Shown: positions 37,984 through 47,792 of the stretch, in pieces
Layout: each line of letters opens with the position of its first letter
Numbering within the stretch: position 1 is the first letter of the stretch
From: Litchfieldella xinjiangensis
Lineage (GTDB): Bacteria; Pseudomonadota; Gammaproteobacteria; Pseudomonadales; Halomonadaceae
Length of the DNA stretch: 64,000 nt
Direction of reading: 5' to 3'
NCBI RefSeq assembly: GCF_000759345.1
Contig: NZ_JPZL01000001.1
Coordinates: 124,001-188,000, forward strand
Position numbers and translations under genes: made by a program
Notes under the pieces: model-generated
Database searches by the model: none
Told to the model about the DNA's origin: nothing
The model's input: only the letters and a program-made list of their open reading frames with translations

Positions 37984-38420
37984 CAACAGCATTGAAGCGA
38001 CTCGAACAGGAAACGACCGGTACTCATCTCCCCCTTGCCGAGTTGATCGAGGCCATCGCCTGGAATGACGACGGCCTGATCCCGGCCGTTGCCCAGCAGC
38101 ACGATACCGGCGAAGTATTGATGATGGCCTGGATGAATCGCGATGCGCTTCAGGAAACCCTCCGGACTGGGCGTGTCTGCTATTGGTCGCGCTCCCGGGG
38201 CAAACTCTGGCGCAAAGGGGAATCCTCGGGGCAGGAACAGCATCTGCACGCGGCGCGCCTGGATTGCGATGGCGATACGTTATTGCTGAGTGTCGAGCAG
38301 ACTGGCCCAGCCTGCCATACAGGCCGACGCAGCTGTTTTTACTGGTCCCTTTCCGATCAAGGCGCCACCATCGATAGGGATCCCATCGTCTCGCCGGATA
38401 CCCTTTATGGCGGTTCATGA
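37980..38420 (+). CDS. hisI: HisI, phosphoribosyl-AMP cyclohydrolase
   Basis: A 146-residue monofunctional cyclohydrolase for step 3 of histidine synthesis. The conserved core is complete: [19 protein letters not shown], the Mg motif DCDGD (95-99) with Cys96, and the zinc ligands Cys112 (ACHTG) and Cys119 (SCFY). Instead of a his operon it is translationally coupled to zur. Duplicate hisI genes occur in Zur regulons of several bacteria, so this may be a zinc-stress copy. Whether another hisI exists cannot be seen here. Confidence 0.9.
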   Translation: MTTALKRLEQETTGTHLPLAELIEAIAWNDDGLIPAVAQQHDTGEVLMMAWMNRDALQETLRTGRVCYWSRSRGKLWRKGESSGQEQHLHAARLDCDGDTLLLSVEQTGPACHTGRRSCFYWSLSDQGATIDRDPIVSPDTLYGGS

Positions 38421-38713
38421 TGTGCCGTTGCAGAACCGCCCCCTCGCGTAAGTCGCACTGGCTTGCCTGGCCGCTGGTTGCCTTGATCAAGGTCTATCAA
38501 TACGTTATCAGCCCCCTGCTCGGCCCGCGCTGTCGATTCTGGCCCAGCTGCTCGCACTATGCCCTTGAGGCTCTGCGCGAGCATGGTTTCCTGCGTGGTG
38601 GCTGGTTGTCCCTCAAGCGCCTTTCGAAATGCCACCCATTGCATCCTGGCGGTGTCGACCCGGTGCCGCCGGCCAGCCATTCGTGCTGCGAGAGCCACCG
38701 GCCGCCCCGCTAG
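38417..38713 (+). CDS. yidD: YidD, membrane protein insertion efficiency factor
   Basis: A 98-residue protein with the full YidD signature: [30 protein letters not shown] split over residues about 24-53, then a C-terminal [13 protein letters not shown]. It is thought to assist membrane protein insertion with YidC. It starts inside the hisI stop (ATGA) and ends 4 bp inside the convergent sufE gene. In most Proteobacteria yidD lies between rnpA and yidC, so this location is unusual. Confidence 0.9.
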   Translation: MMCRCRTAPSRKSHWLAWPLVALIKVYQYVISPLLGPRCRFWPSCSHYALEALREHGFLRGGWLSLKRLSKCHPLHPGGVDPVPPASHSCCESHRPPR

Positions 38714-39123
38714 GCGGCTTCGTTTTCGGCGACCTGGTAGATTCGGCCGAGCATGGCGTGCAAACCGTTGCTACGTGTCGGCGACAGGTGCTTGTCCAGA
38801 CCCAGCGCTCTCAGGAAGGTCGGCTGCGTAGCTACGATTTCCTCCGGCGTGCGGTCATCGTAGATACGCATCAACACGGCGATAAGGCCCGATACGATGG
38901 CAGCATCCGACGTGGCGTAGAAATGAATGCGCCCCTCGCGCAGTTCATGGTGCATCCACACATTGGATTGGCAGCCCTCGATCTTGGTGTCAGCCCCTTT
39001 CCATTCCTCCGGGAAGGTCGGTAATTGCTTGCCCATGTCGATGATGTACTGGTAGCGGTCCATCCAGTTGTCGAAGATGTCGAATTCGTCGAGCAGTTCG
39101 GCTTGTGCCTCGTGCGGGGTCAT
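38710..39123 (-). CDS. sufE: SufE-family sulfur acceptor
   Basis: A 137-residue SufE protein with the sulfur-accepting Cys51 in [10 protein letters not shown] and the typical [12 protein letters not shown] segment. It takes persulfide sulfur from a cysteine desulfurase for Fe-S cluster assembly. No suf or csd partner is adjacent. Its ATG overlaps the recombinase stop (ATGA), an odd coupling. Confidence 0.92.
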   Translation of the reverse strand: MTPHEAQAELLDEFDIFDNWMDRYQYIIDMGKQLPTFPEEWKGADTKIEGCQSNVWMHHELREGRIHFYATSDAAIVSGLIAVLMRIYDDRTPEEIVATQPTFLRALGLDKHLSPTRSNGLHAMLGRIYQVAENEAA

Positions 39124-40346
39124 GATGTCTCCTCATTGTCGGTATCCCTAGTATACCGGGCTTGGGCACTCACTCCATGGCTGGCGATCTGGCGCTGCCA
39201 CTCTTCTGCTTCGCTGTGTAAGTAGCGAGCCGTGGTATCGATTCGCGAATGGCGCGCTGTCTTGGCCAGATATCGCAGTTCAATACCTGCCTGGGCCTGG
39301 TGGGTGATCGCGGTATGCCGCAGCCAATGCGGTGAGGCCTGCCGCAACAAGGCAACACCGCCCGGCAACCTGTTTTGCTCATCAGTCTCGAGCGCCTGCG
39401 CGGCGACGGCAAATTCTTCCTTGATCAATCGATACAGTTGATTGTCGCCCAGGCCCCGCTGTCCATTCAGCGAACGTAGCACCGGTGAGGCATCATCAGG
39501 CTGCGGTGTATAAGGCAGTCCCAGGTGCTCACGCCACTCCCCGAGCAGTCGCATCATATCGCTGGGCACCGGGACTCTCGCCGCCTTGCCGCCCTTCCCT
39601 ATGACACGCCACCACCAACCCCCTTCGCGATATTCAAAATCATTCATCCGAGCTTCGGCCATTTCACTGATGCGTGGAGCCAGTAAATAGGCAAAGCCAA
39701 AGAGGACGCGTCGGCGATGCCAGACGGCAATCCCGCGTGCAGTGACCGGGACTTCAGGAGCGGTCGAGATGCGCTGCCATAGCCACTCCCACAAGGGTCG
39801 CTCCAGATAGCGCTCGACGGTGGCTTGCCTATTGTCGAGCCGACGCCGCTGGCCTCGCATCAGGCGGAAAGGATTGTGATTCACCCAGCCCGCTTCATTT
39901 AGCCAACTGAATAAACCTTGCAGGATGACCAGCGATTGCCGGCGACTGGACGCCGACAAGGCGTGACGAAAAGGCCGCCATTGCGGGTGTTGACGCGGCC
40001 GTGTGGGCCCTATCCATTCACCGACCGGCTGGGGATCGGCGAGGAAGGCGTCGAAGCGGTCCAGGTCATTGCGGCGGAGCTCAGCCAGGGCGAGCCCCTC
40101 GGGTTGCATCCAGAGCATGAGCCGCTCGGCTTCCTTGCGATAGGCCCGCCAGGTTTGTGGACTATCGCGGTACTCCGCAAGCCAGGCAGTGACCGCCTGC
40201 GCATCGGTCTGTGCTGCAATGCGCGCCCCGCCCTGCTTGTCTTCGCCCGGTAGCCATCTAGCGTCGAGAAGTTGCGCATCGATGGGTCGAAGCGGCAAGC
40301 CCGCGTCACCCTCGATAGCGGCCTGAGGGCCTTCCGATTCGCTCAC
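39120..40346 (-). CDS. Tyrosine recombinase (phage-integrase family)
   Basis: A 408-residue recombinase from the GTG at 40346. An N-terminal SAM-like core-binding domain (about 50-170) is followed by the catalytic domain with all expected residues: Arg225 (LLAPRISEMAEA), Lys in GKGGK (251-255), His340-x-x-Arg343 (HWLRH), His366 (ARHSRID) and Tyr375 (ARYLH). It should be active. I choose GTG 40346 (GAGGGC upstream) because the only longer start, TTG at 40409, coincides with a likely -35 box and has no ribosome site. There is no phage, transposon or obvious att repeat around it. Confidence 0.88.
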   Translation of the reverse strand: MSESEGPQAAIEGDAGLPLRPIDAQLLDARWLPGEDKQGGARIAAQTDAQAVTAWLAEYRDSPQTWRAYRKEAERLMLWMQPEGLALAELRRNDLDRFDAFLADPQPVGEWIGPTRPRQHPQWRPFRHALSASSRRQSLVILQGLFSWLNEAGWVNHNPFRLMRGQRRRLDNRQATVERYLERPLWEWLWQRISTAPEVPVTARGIAVWHRRRVLFGFAYLLAPRISEMAEARMNDFEYREGGWWWRVIGKGGKAARVPVPSDMMRLLGEWREHLGLPYTPQPDDASPVLRSLNGQRGLGDNQLYRLIKEEFAVAAQALETDEQNRLPGGVALLRQASPHWLRHTAITHQAQAGIELRYLAKTARHSRIDTTARYLHSEAEEWQRQIASHGVSAQARYTRDTDNEETS

Positions 40347-40381
40347 TGGGTGCTGCCCTCGTTCAGTCTCTAGATAGCGCG

Positions 40382-40409
40382 AGTATGGTGTGTAGACACT
40401 GTTAGTCAA
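40382..40409 (-). promoter_or_regulatory. Promoter of the recombinase gene
   Basis: On the minus strand TTGACT (40409-40404) and CATACT (40387-40382) are separated by 16 bp, 36 bp before the GTG start. Confidence 0.5.
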
Positions 40410-40453
40410 GATAATGCGCGTAATCTTGAATTTTTCACTTTAAGCATAATGTA

Positions 40454-40480
40454 TATTACGTATTACATATTACGTAATAA
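40454..40480. repeat. Tandem heptamer repeats TATTACR
   Basis: Three adjacent copies, TATTACG, TATTACA and TATTACG, begin at 40454, 40461 and 40468. They are followed by an inverted overlapping copy (CGTAATA). They sit between the divergent recombinase and KfrA-like genes and just upstream of TATACT (40504-40509), the likely -10 of the latter. This looks like an operator or iteron array. Confidence 0.7.
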
Positions 40481-40550
40481 TACTAACGATGTGCCATAGG
40501 CGTTATACTCCACACAGCCTTTACCAAGTTGACGCCTCAGGAGACCCGTC

Positions 40551-41516
40551 ATGGCGCGCACAGGAGTGCAATACGTGGATGTGCAGCGGGCGATCGATGC
40601 CCTGCTACAACAGGGCGAAACGCCCAGCGTGCAAAAGGTTCGGGAGCGACTGGGCACGGGGAGCTTCACTACCATCAGCGATCATCTACGCCAGTGGCGA
40701 GAACAGCGGGCACAGAACCAGGACGTCCCTGCACCTGTGTCCATGCCCGAATCCGTGCAGGACATGGCCCACGCCTTATGGAATCAAGCACAGCAGGAAG
40801 CCGCCGAAGGTCTCAGCCACTATCGAGAGGAAGCCGATCAACGTGTCGCTCAGGCGAATGACGAGATTGCACATGCGAACCGGCAAACCGAAGACGCCCT
40901 ACAGAGGGAGCGGGCTATTTCGGAACATATGGCACATCTTCAGGCACGCCTCGATGAGCGCAGCTCCCTTCTCGCTCGTGCGGAGGCTGAGCGTGACAGC
41001 CTCGCAGCCAAGGAAGCTCAGTGGCAGGAGCGTGTGAATCGCTTGTCCGAGCAGTTGCAGCAGTTGCAAGCACGCAACGAGCAGTCGAACAGCGAGCATC
41101 AGCACGCATTGAGAGAGCTGCAGGCACAGCAGCAGCAACAGTTGAATCAAGAAGAACAACGCCATGAAGCCGCGGAATCGCGTCTCATGACGCTTCTTGA
41201 CGCTGCCCGACAGGAACGCCAAGCGGCAGAAAAACAGCACGCTCGCCGCGAAGCACAGTGGGAAAAGCGCCTCAGCGAACGGGAACAGGAAGTACAGAGT
41301 CTTCGGCAGAAACTCAATGACGAGGAGCGCAACCGATTGGAGCAGGCGCGACAGACTCAGGCCAACCATGACCGGGCCCAGGCATTGCAGCACGAACTCG
41401 ATCGGCGTCACGATGAGCTTGCTGAAGCCTCACGAACCATTACTCGTCTGCGTGAGCAGCTAGAACAGACCGAAGCGCGCCTGGACCGGATTCAGCTCCC
41501 CCCGCTGGTTTATTGA
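40551..41516 (+). CDS. KfrA-like DNA-binding coiled-coil protein
   Basis: A 321-residue protein. The N-terminal about 60 residues match the KfrA-type DNA-binding domain (YVDVQRAIDALLQQGETPSV, KVRERLGTGSFTTISDHLR). Residues about 75-310 are a very long, Gln/Glu/Arg-rich coiled coil. Plasmid KfrA proteins repress their own promoter and form filament-like assemblies that help plasmid maintenance. GGAG lies 7 nt before the ATG. It is chromosomal here, divergent from a recombinase, with repeats in the shared control region. Confidence 0.85.
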   Translation: MARTGVQYVDVQRAIDALLQQGETPSVQKVRERLGTGSFTTISDHLRQWREQRAQNQDVPAPVSMPESVQDMAHALWNQAQQEAAEGLSHYREEADQRVAQANDEIAHANRQTEDALQRERAISEHMAHLQARLDERSSLLARAEAERDSLAAKEAQWQERVNRLSEQLQQLQARNEQSNSEHQHALRELQAQQQQQLNQEEQRHEAAESRLMTLLDAARQERQAAEKQHARREAQWEKRLSEREQEVQSLRQKLNDEERNRLEQARQTQANHDRAQALQHELDRRHDELAEASRTITRLREQLEQTEARLDRIQLPPLVY

Positions 41517-41584
41517 TGCGACCGGAGAGGTGTACTCGCTCTATACCCGGGCGTCCAATGCCCGAGTGAGGCATGCAGAAATGG

Positions 41585-41610
41585 AAAGGGCCGCCTACTG
41601 GCGGCCCTTT
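41585..41610. terminator. Bidirectional terminator between the KfrA-like gene and nfuA
   Basis: AAAGGGCCGCC-TACT-GGCGGCCCTTT is a perfect 11-bp hairpin followed by CTT, with A/T ends suited to both convergent genes. Confidence 0.9.
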
Positions 41611-41639
41611 CTTGTCACGCTAATTGCGCAATATCGCGA

Positions 41640-42230
41640 TCAGCGATAATAGGCTTGGCTGGTATCGGTGTGGTCGGTCACGTCGCGAATGCCAGAGAGT
41701 TCGGGAATACGCTCCATCAGGGTGCGCTCGACGCCCTCCTTCAAGGTAAGATCCACCGCGGCACAGCCCTGGCAGCCACCGCCGAATTGCAGTACCGCAA
41801 TATTTTCTTCAGTGAGCTGGATCAGCTTGATCTCGCCGCCATGTGCTGCAAGCCCGGGATTGATCTCACTGTAGAGGATGTAATTGACACGATCCTCCAT
41901 GGGGCTGTCGGCGTTGACTTTCGGCATCTTGGCATTGGGTGCCTTGATGGTCAGCTGCCCGCCCATGCGGTCGGCATTGAAATCCACCACGGCTTCCTCG
42001 AGAAAAGGCACGCTGTGCTTGTCGAGGTAGACGGTTATCTTTTCCAGACTCAGCTTTTCGTCGCTGGGCTCTTCTTCACCGGGGCGACAGTACGCAAGGC
42101 AGGTCTCTGCATAAGGCGTCCCGGGCTGGGTAATGAAGATGCGAACCGCAATGCCCTCGACGTTCTGCTTCTCAAGCAGCTCGGCAAGATAATCCTGGGC
42201 ACTGTCGGTGATTTGTATGGGCTGACTCAT
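41640..42230 (-). CDS. nfuA: NfuA, Fe-S cluster carrier protein
   Basis: A 196-residue NfuA. The N-terminal degenerate A-type domain (about 1-95) is followed by the Nfu domain with cluster-binding Cys153 and Cys156 ([11 protein letters not shown]). It holds and delivers [4Fe-4S] clusters, especially under oxidative stress or iron limitation. The ATG at 42230 starts at the conserved [15 protein letters not shown] frame open to 42392 adds 54 unrelated residues. It is divergent from metH. Confidence 0.93.
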   Translation of the reverse strand: MSQPIQITDSAQDYLAELLEKQNVEGIAVRIFITQPGTPYAETCLAYCRPGEEEPSDEKLSLEKITVYLDKHSVPFLEEAVVDFNADRMGGQLTIKAPNAKMPKVNADSPMEDRVNYILYSEINPGLAAHGGEIKLIQLTEENIAVLQFGGGCQGCAAVDLTLKEGVERTLMERIPELSGIRDVTDHTDTSQAYYR

Positions 42231-42391
42231 GTGCGGGGTATCCTGACGCAGTGACGTTATCCCTACATGGTAAGGAAAAGCCTGACAGGACACAATCCCG
42301 AGTGAATTACTAGGTTTTGTCCCGCGCTGCCCAGCCCGCCGGGCTTCTGGTACCATAGTCTGCATGCTAGCTTGACTCAACACACGAGACA

Positions 42392-42406
42392 CGAGGTGAC
42401 GCCTCG
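42392..42406 (+). promoter_or_regulatory. Hairpin in the metH 5' region
   Basis: CGAGG-TGACG-CCTCG followed by ACGTTTT lies 55 bp before the metH ATG. It may act as a weak attenuator. It does not match the conserved core of SAH or cobalamin riboswitches. Confidence 0.3.
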
Positions 42407-42460
42407 ACGTTTTCCTTGCGTGTTGCGATGCCTATAACGATGTTGGAGAACGACCTGACC

Positions 42461-45400
42461 ATGGCCGCTGCCCCCACTTCCCTGACAGTCACCCTGCGCG
42501 ATGCTCTTGCCAATCGTATCCTGATCCTGGATGGCGGCATGGGGACCATGCTCCAGAATGCCGGACTCGACGAATCCGATTTTCGTGGCGACCGCTTCCA
42601 GGATTGGCCATCGGAACTCAAGGGAAACAATGACCTGCTGGCACTGACCCGCCCCGATATCGTACGCGATATTCATCGCGACTATCTGGAAGCCGGCGCC
42701 GAAATCATAGAAACCAACACGTTCAACAGTACTCGACTGTCACAATCCGATTATGGCATGCAGGCGCTGGTGCCGGAGCTGAACCGTGAGTCGGCACGCA
42801 TCGCCCGCCAGATCGCCGACGACGTTGCCGAGGAAACAGGCATTCCTCGCTACGTCGCAGGTGTACTGGGTCCGACCAGCCGTACCGCGTCCCTGTCTCC
42901 GGACGTCAACGACCCCGCAAAGCGCAATGTCACTTTCGATGAGCTCCGGGAGAATTACCTGGAAGCCGCAGAAGCCCTGATCGAAGGCGGCGCCGATCTG
43001 ATCTTGATCGAAACCATTTTCGATACGCTCAATGCCAAGGCGGCTATCTACGCCCTGGAAGAGCTGTTCGATGCGCGAGGCATACGCTATCCGGTCATGA
43101 TTTCGGGCACGATCACCGATGCCTCGGGACGCACCCTGTCAGGCCAGACCAATGAAGCGTTCTGGAATTCGGTGCGGCATGCCCGGCCGTTGTCGATCGG
43201 CCTGAACTGCGCCCTTGGTGCCGAGGAGCTTCGCCCTTACCTCGAGGAGTTGTCGAACAAGGCGGACACCTTCGTCTCCGCTCACCCCAATGCGGGGCTA
43301 CCCAATGAATTCGGGGAATACGACCAGACACCCGAAGAAATGGCCGATATCGTGGCCGAATTCGCGCGCAGCGGCCTCGTCAACATCATTGGCGGCTGCT
43401 GCGGCAGCACTCCCGATCACATCCGTGCCATCGCCGAGGCGGTCAAGGGGATTGCGCCACGCCAGGTTCCGGAGCGGCCGCATATCTGCCGCCTGGCAGG
43501 CCTGGAGCCTTTCAACATTGCTACCGACTCGCTGTTCGTCAATGTCGGTGAGCGAACCAATGTCACGGGCTCGGCACGCTTCAAACGCCTCATCGTCGAA
43601 GAGGACTACACCACTGCGCTTGAAGTAGCGTTGGAACAGGTCGAGAACGGCGCCCAGATCATCGATATCAACATGGACGAGGGCATGTTGGAATCCGAGG
43701 AAGCCATGGTGCGCTTTCTCAACCTGATCGCTGGCGAGCCGGATATTGCGCGCGTACCGATCATGATCGATTCGTCGAAATGGGAGATCATCAACGCCGG
43801 GCTCAAGTGCGTTCAAGGCAAGGCCGTAGTCAACTCAATCTCTCTCAAGGAGGGCGAAGACGCCTTCCGCCAGCAGGCAACCGCATGCTATCGCTTTGGT
43901 GCCGCCGTGGTGGTCATGGCCTTCGACGAAGAGGGTCAGGCCGATTCGTTTGCACGAAAAACGCAGATCTGCCAACGGGCATACCGGATACTGGTCGATG
44001 AAATCGGCTTTCCCCCCGAAGACATCATATTCGACCCCAACATCTTTGCCATCGCTACCGGCATCGATGAGCACAATAACTATGCTGTGGATTTCATCCA
44101 GGCCACCCAATGGATTCGTGAGCACTTGCCGCATGCCATGGTATCCGGCGGTGTCTCCAACGTTTCATTCTCGTTTCGTGGCAACAACCCGGTACGAGAA
44201 GCGATCCACTCTGTCTTCCTCTATCATGCGATCCGCGCCGGTTTGACGATGGGGATTGTCAACGCCGGCCAGCTGGCCGTCTATGACGATCTACCCGCCG
44301 AACTGCGTGACGCCGTGGAAGATGTCGTTCTCAATCGGCGCGACGATGCGACCGAGCGCCTGCTGGAGATTGCCGATCGTTATAAGGGCGACGGAAGCAC
44401 CGCTAACAAGAAGGAAGACCTCGAGTGGCGTTCCTGGCCCGTAGAGCAGCGCATTTCCCATGCACTGGTCAAAGGCATCACTACACATATCGAAGAGGAT
44501 ACCGAGCAAGCACGCCAGCGCGCCGAGCGCCCCATCGAAGTCATTGAAGGCCCATTGATGGATGGCATGAACGTGGTCGGCGACCTGTTCGGCGCCGGCA
44601 AGATGTTCCTGCCCCAGGTGGTTAAATCGGCTCGCGTGATGAAGCGGGCCGTGGCGTACCTGATCCCCTTCATCGAAGCGGAAAAGACAGAGGACACCCA
44701 GGCCAAGGGCAAGATCGTCATGGCGACGGTCAAGGGTGATGTCCACGATATCGGCAAGAATATCGTCGGGGTCGTCCTTCAGTGTAACAACTACGATGTC
44801 GTTGACCTCGGCGTCATGGTGCCGGCAGAAAAAATCCTGCAAACCGCGAAGGAAGAGAAAGCGGATATCATTGGGCTATCAGGCCTGATTACACCGTCAC
44901 TTGACGAGATGGTTCACGTTGCCAAGGAGATGCAGCGTCAGGGCTTCGATCTCCCCTTGCTGATCGGTGGCGCCACCACCTCCAAGGCGCATACGGCAGT
45001 CAAGATCGAACCGCAGTACGAACATCCTGTCATTTATGTCACCGATGCGTCGCGGGCGGTAGGTGTCGCCGGTCGCTTACTGTCGCCTGCCCAGAAGCCT
45101 GCGTACATCGCTGAGATTCGCGAAGAGTACGAATCCGTCCGCGAGCGTAACGCCAAGCGACGCCCCAAGGCCGCCGACCTCAGCTACGAACAGGCGCGCA
45201 AGCGTCGCTTTCGTACCGATTGGAGCCAATATACTCCGACGAAGCCCACCCTATCGGGTCTCGAGGTGTTTGACGATTATCCCCTCGATGAGCTGATTGA
45301 GCGCATCGACTGGACGCCGTTCTTCATGAGCTGGCAGCTCAGTGGCAAGTATCCCAAGATACTCGAGGACAAGGTCGTCGGCGAAGCCGCACGCAACTTG

Positions 45401-46162
45401 TTTGCCGACGCTCAAACGATGTTACGCAAGCTGATCGATGAGAAGCACGTCACTGCGCGTGGGGTGATCGGCCTATGGCCAGCGAATAGCGTCGATGACG
45501 ATGTCATCGAGGTTTATACGGATGAATCTCGCTCCGAGGTCCTCGAGCGGCTCTTTCATGTGCGTCAGCAGACCACCAAGAACCGAGAGGGCATCTGCTA
45601 CAGCCTGGCCGATTTCATCGCGCCCAAGGAGAGCGGCAAACCCGACTGGATCGGTGGCTTCGCGGTAACGGCCGGTCACGGTGTCGACGAACTGGCCAAG
45701 CGTTATGAAGCCGCTGGCGACGACTACAATGCCATTCTGGTGCAATCGCTGACCGATCGCCTGGCCGAAGCCTTCGCTGAGCGAATCCATGAGCGCGTGC
45801 GCAAGGAATATTGGGGATACGTTCCTGACGAGGCGCTTCCCAATGAGGCATTGATCGCCGAGAAGTACCAGGGGATTCGCCCAGCGCCCGGCTACCCGGC
45901 GTGTCCGGACCACACCGAAAAGGCTACCTTGTTCCGGCTGCTTGACGCCGAGCGGCATAGCGGGCTGGAACTGACCGAAAGCTTTGCCATGTGGCCCGCT
46001 GCAGCGGTTTCTGGCTGGTATTTCTCACACCCCGAGTCAAAGTACTTCTCGACCGGCAAGATCACGCGCGACCAGGTCGAAGTACTCGCAGAGCGTAAAG
46101 GGATGGAACTGAAGGAACTCGAGCGCTGGCTTTCACCGGTACTCTCCTACGACCCCGAATGA
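42461..46162 (+). CDS. metH: MetH, cobalamin-dependent methionine synthase
   Basis: A 1233-residue enzyme (E. coli 1227). In order it has a homocysteine domain ([11 protein letters not shown], zinc Cys in GLNCALG and GGCCGST), a folate domain ([16 protein letters not shown]), a cap and B12 domain with the DxHxxG cobalamin motif in GDVHDIGKN, and a SAM-reactivation domain with the [12 protein letters not shown] motif near the C-terminus. It methylates homocysteine using methyl-tetrahydrofolate. Several in-frame starts exist (TTG 42416, ATG 42428, 42440, 42461). I use 42461 because it lies nearest the conserved start with GGAG 11 nt upstream, but this choice is uncertain. Confidence 0.95.
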   Translation: MAAAPTSLTVTLRDALANRILILDGGMGTMLQNAGLDESDFRGDRFQDWPSELKGNNDLLALTRPDIVRDIHRDYLEAGAEIIETNTFNSTRLSQSDYGMQALVPELNRESARIARQIADDVAEETGIPRYVAGVLGPTSRTASLSPDVNDPAKRNVTFDELRENYLEAAEALIEGGADLILIETIFDTLNAKAAIYALEELFDARGIRYPVMISGTITDASGRTLSGQTNEAFWNSVRHARPLSIGLNCALGAEELRPYLEELSNKADTFVSAHPNAGLPNEFGEYDQTPEEMADIVAEFARSGLVNIIGGCCGSTPDHIRAIAEAVKGIAPRQVPERPHICRLAGLEPFNIATDSLFVNVGERTNVTGSARFKRLIVEEDYTTALEVALEQVENGAQIIDINMDEGMLESEEAMVRFLNLIAGEPDIARVPIMIDSSKWEIINAGLKCVQGKAVVNSISLKEGEDAFRQQATACYRFGAAVVVMAFDEEGQADSFARKTQICQRAYRILVDEIGFPPEDIIFDPNIFAIATGIDEHNNYAVDFIQATQWIREHLPHAMVSGGVSNVSFSFRGNNPVREAIHSVFLYHAIRAGLTMGIVNAGQLAVYDDLPAELRDAVEDVVLNRRDDATERLLEIADRYKGDGSTANKKEDLEWRSWPVEQRISHALVKGITTHIEEDTEQARQRAERPIEVIEGPLMDGMNVVGDLFGAGKMFLPQVVKSARVMKRAVAYLIPFIEAEKTEDTQAKGKIVMATVKGDVHDIGKNIVGVVLQCNNYDVVDLGVMVPAEKILQTAKEEKADIIGLSGLITPSLDEMVHVAKEMQRQGFDLPLLIGGATTSKAHTAVKIEPQYEHPVIYVTDASRAVGVAGRLLSPAQKPAYIAEIREEYESVRERNAKRRPKAADLSYEQARKRRFRTDWSQYTPTKPTLSGLEVFDDYPLDELIERIDWTPFFMSWQLSGKYPKILEDKVVGEAARNLFADAQTMLRKLIDEKHVTARGVIGLWPANSVDDDVIEVYTDESRSEVLERLFHVRQQTTKNREGICYSLADFIAPKESGKPDWIGGFAVTAGHGVDELAKRYEAAGDDYNAILVQSLTDRLAEAFAERIHERVRKEYWGYVPDEALPNEALIAEKYQGIRPAPGYPACPDHTEKATLFRLLDAERHSGLELTESFAMWPAAAVSGWYFSHPESKYFSTGKITRDQVEVLAERKGMELKELERWLSPVLSYDPE

Positions 46163-46193
46163 TAGTGATAGAGGTGAAGCGGGGGCTGGCTGC

Positions 46194-47552
46194 ATGAGCG
46201 GCCCCCGCGTCTATTGGAACCGAATGCTGCTCGAGCGCTCCCGCCGCGACATCATCTTGAAGCTCGCGTTGCCGATTATTGCCGGCATGCTCTCCCAAAG
46301 CGTCCTCAACCTGGTGGATGCCGCGCTGGTGGGTTCGCTCGGCGAGACGGCACTTGCCGGGGTGGGGATTGGCGGATACGCCATGTTCATGATCACCGCC
46401 CTGCTCTTCGGCCTGTCTTCGGGGGTTCAGGCGCAGACGGCCAGGCGGCATGGTGAAGCTTTCGACCATCGCAAGGCGCAGGCACTCAATGCCGGGTTGG
46501 TGATTGCACTTGCGATTGCCTTGCCGCTGACAGCCACCTGTCTCTGGCAGGCCCCTCGATTGCTTTGGCTGATCAATCAAGAGCAAGCGGTCAATGCCAT
46601 CGCGGTCGAATACTTTCGCTGGCGTATCATCGGCCTCTTGCCGGTAGCGATGATGTTCTGCTTTCGTGGCTTCTGGAACGGCGTCCAACAGACAGGCGTC
46701 TACCTGCGCATAGCCATGCTAATGCACGGGATGAATGTCCTGGCCAGTTTAGGGCTGATCTTCGGCCATGCCGGGCTGCCCGAGATGGGGCCCGCAGGCG
46801 CGGGTGCCGGCACCCTACTCTCTCAATGCCTGGGCCTCGCCTTATGGGCCTACCACAGTGGGCGACGGGCTTCGCATTGTGGTTTTCTGGGTTGTTGGCC
46901 CGGCCGGGAGACTCTGTTGACCACGCTACGCCTGGCAACGCCCCACTCCTTCCAGCAATTCTGGTTTGCTGCAGGTTATGCCGTACTGTTCTGGATACTG
47001 GGCCAGCTCGATACGGCTAGCGTCGCGATTGGCCATGTCCTGGTCAACTTGTCGCTGTTTCTGATCTTGCCGGGAGTCGGCCTGGGGCTCGCGGCAATGA
47101 GCCTTGTCGGTCACGCCATGGGGCGCGATGCCATGAGCGAGGCCCATCGGTGGGGGTGGGATGTGGTCAGGGTTGCCTGGGGTTGCCTGGCGGTACTGGC
47201 GCTGCCTATGTTTTTGGTACCCGATCAGGTATTGGGCCTATTCCTGCATGACCCGGATCTGGTTGCCATGGGGCGGATACCGCTAAAGATCACCGCCGTG
47301 ATGATCGTGCTGGATGCCGCCGCCCTGGTATTGGGCCAGGCGCTATTGGGCGCCGGTGCCAATCGCACGGTCATGACGATGACGCTCACCATGCAATGGC
47401 TCCTCTTCCTGCCCTTGGCCTGGTGGGTGGGGATACATCTCGGCCATGGCCTGGTGGGAATCTGGTGGGTACAGCTAGCGTATCGATGCTTGAATTCCAC
47501 CTTGTTCGGCGTTATCTGGCAGCGACGCCGCTGGCAGCAAGTGGTGATCTGA
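46194..47552 (+). CDS. MATE-family efflux transporter
   Basis: A 452-residue protein with about 12 predicted membrane spans in two homologous halves, the MATE layout. The N-terminal half shows ALPIIAGMLSQSVLNLVDAA and the second half IGHVLVNLSLFLILPG. MATE proteins export drugs or organic cations using Na+ or H+, and Na+ would suit a halophile. The subgroup (NorM- or DinF-like) cannot be fixed by eye. It starts 31 bp after metH and may share its transcript. Confidence 0.87.
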   Translation: MSGPRVYWNRMLLERSRRDIILKLALPIIAGMLSQSVLNLVDAALVGSLGETALAGVGIGGYAMFMITALLFGLSSGVQAQTARRHGEAFDHRKAQALNAGLVIALAIALPLTATCLWQAPRLLWLINQEQAVNAIAVEYFRWRIIGLLPVAMMFCFRGFWNGVQQTGVYLRIAMLMHGMNVLASLGLIFGHAGLPEMGPAGAGAGTLLSQCLGLALWAYHSGRRASHCGFLGCWPGRETLLTTLRLATPHSFQQFWFAAGYAVLFWILGQLDTASVAIGHVLVNLSLFLILPGVGLGLAAMSLVGHAMGRDAMSEAHRWGWDVVRVAWGCLAVLALPMFLVPDQVLGLFLHDPDLVAMGRIPLKITAVMIVLDAAALVLGQALLGAGANRTVMTMTLTMQWLLFLPLAWWVGIHLGHGLVGIWWVQLAYRCLNSTLFGVIWQRRRWQQVVI

Positions 47553-47674
47553 CCTGCTGTGCCTCGATGACCCGAGGTGCTGAATTTTGTGCAGGAACGT
47601 CGCCCACAGGTATCATCGCACAATAGCGCGAGGAGGCATGCCGACTGGCCTCTTAATAACCTATCGGTTAAAAT

Positions 47675-47698
47675 CTATGATCATTTATTCTTTCATAG
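47675..47698. promoter_or_regulatory. Inverted repeat upstream of cysI
   Basis: CTATGA and TCATAG flank a 12-bp AT-rich spacer about 95 bp before cysI, in a locally AT-rich stretch. It could be a regulator site (sulfur genes are often CysB-activated), but no CysB consensus is visible. Confidence 0.3.
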
Positions 47699-47792
47699 AA
47701 TATATAAAGAGGGGTAACCTGCTGACAGGTGGCTAAGGCCGCCTGTCTACGGCTTACTCCTTCATTCGCCCTGACTAGCAGGACACGCCCGA

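Noticed and set aside
39000-41640. Prophage or genomic island at the recombinase
   Set aside because: No direct repeats, tRNA target, phage genes or composition change flank it. The neighbours are housekeeping genes.
42231-42460. Possible SAH or cobalamin riboswitch before metH
   Set aside because: I looked for the conserved SAH core and the B12-box and found neither. Only a 5-bp hairpin is present.
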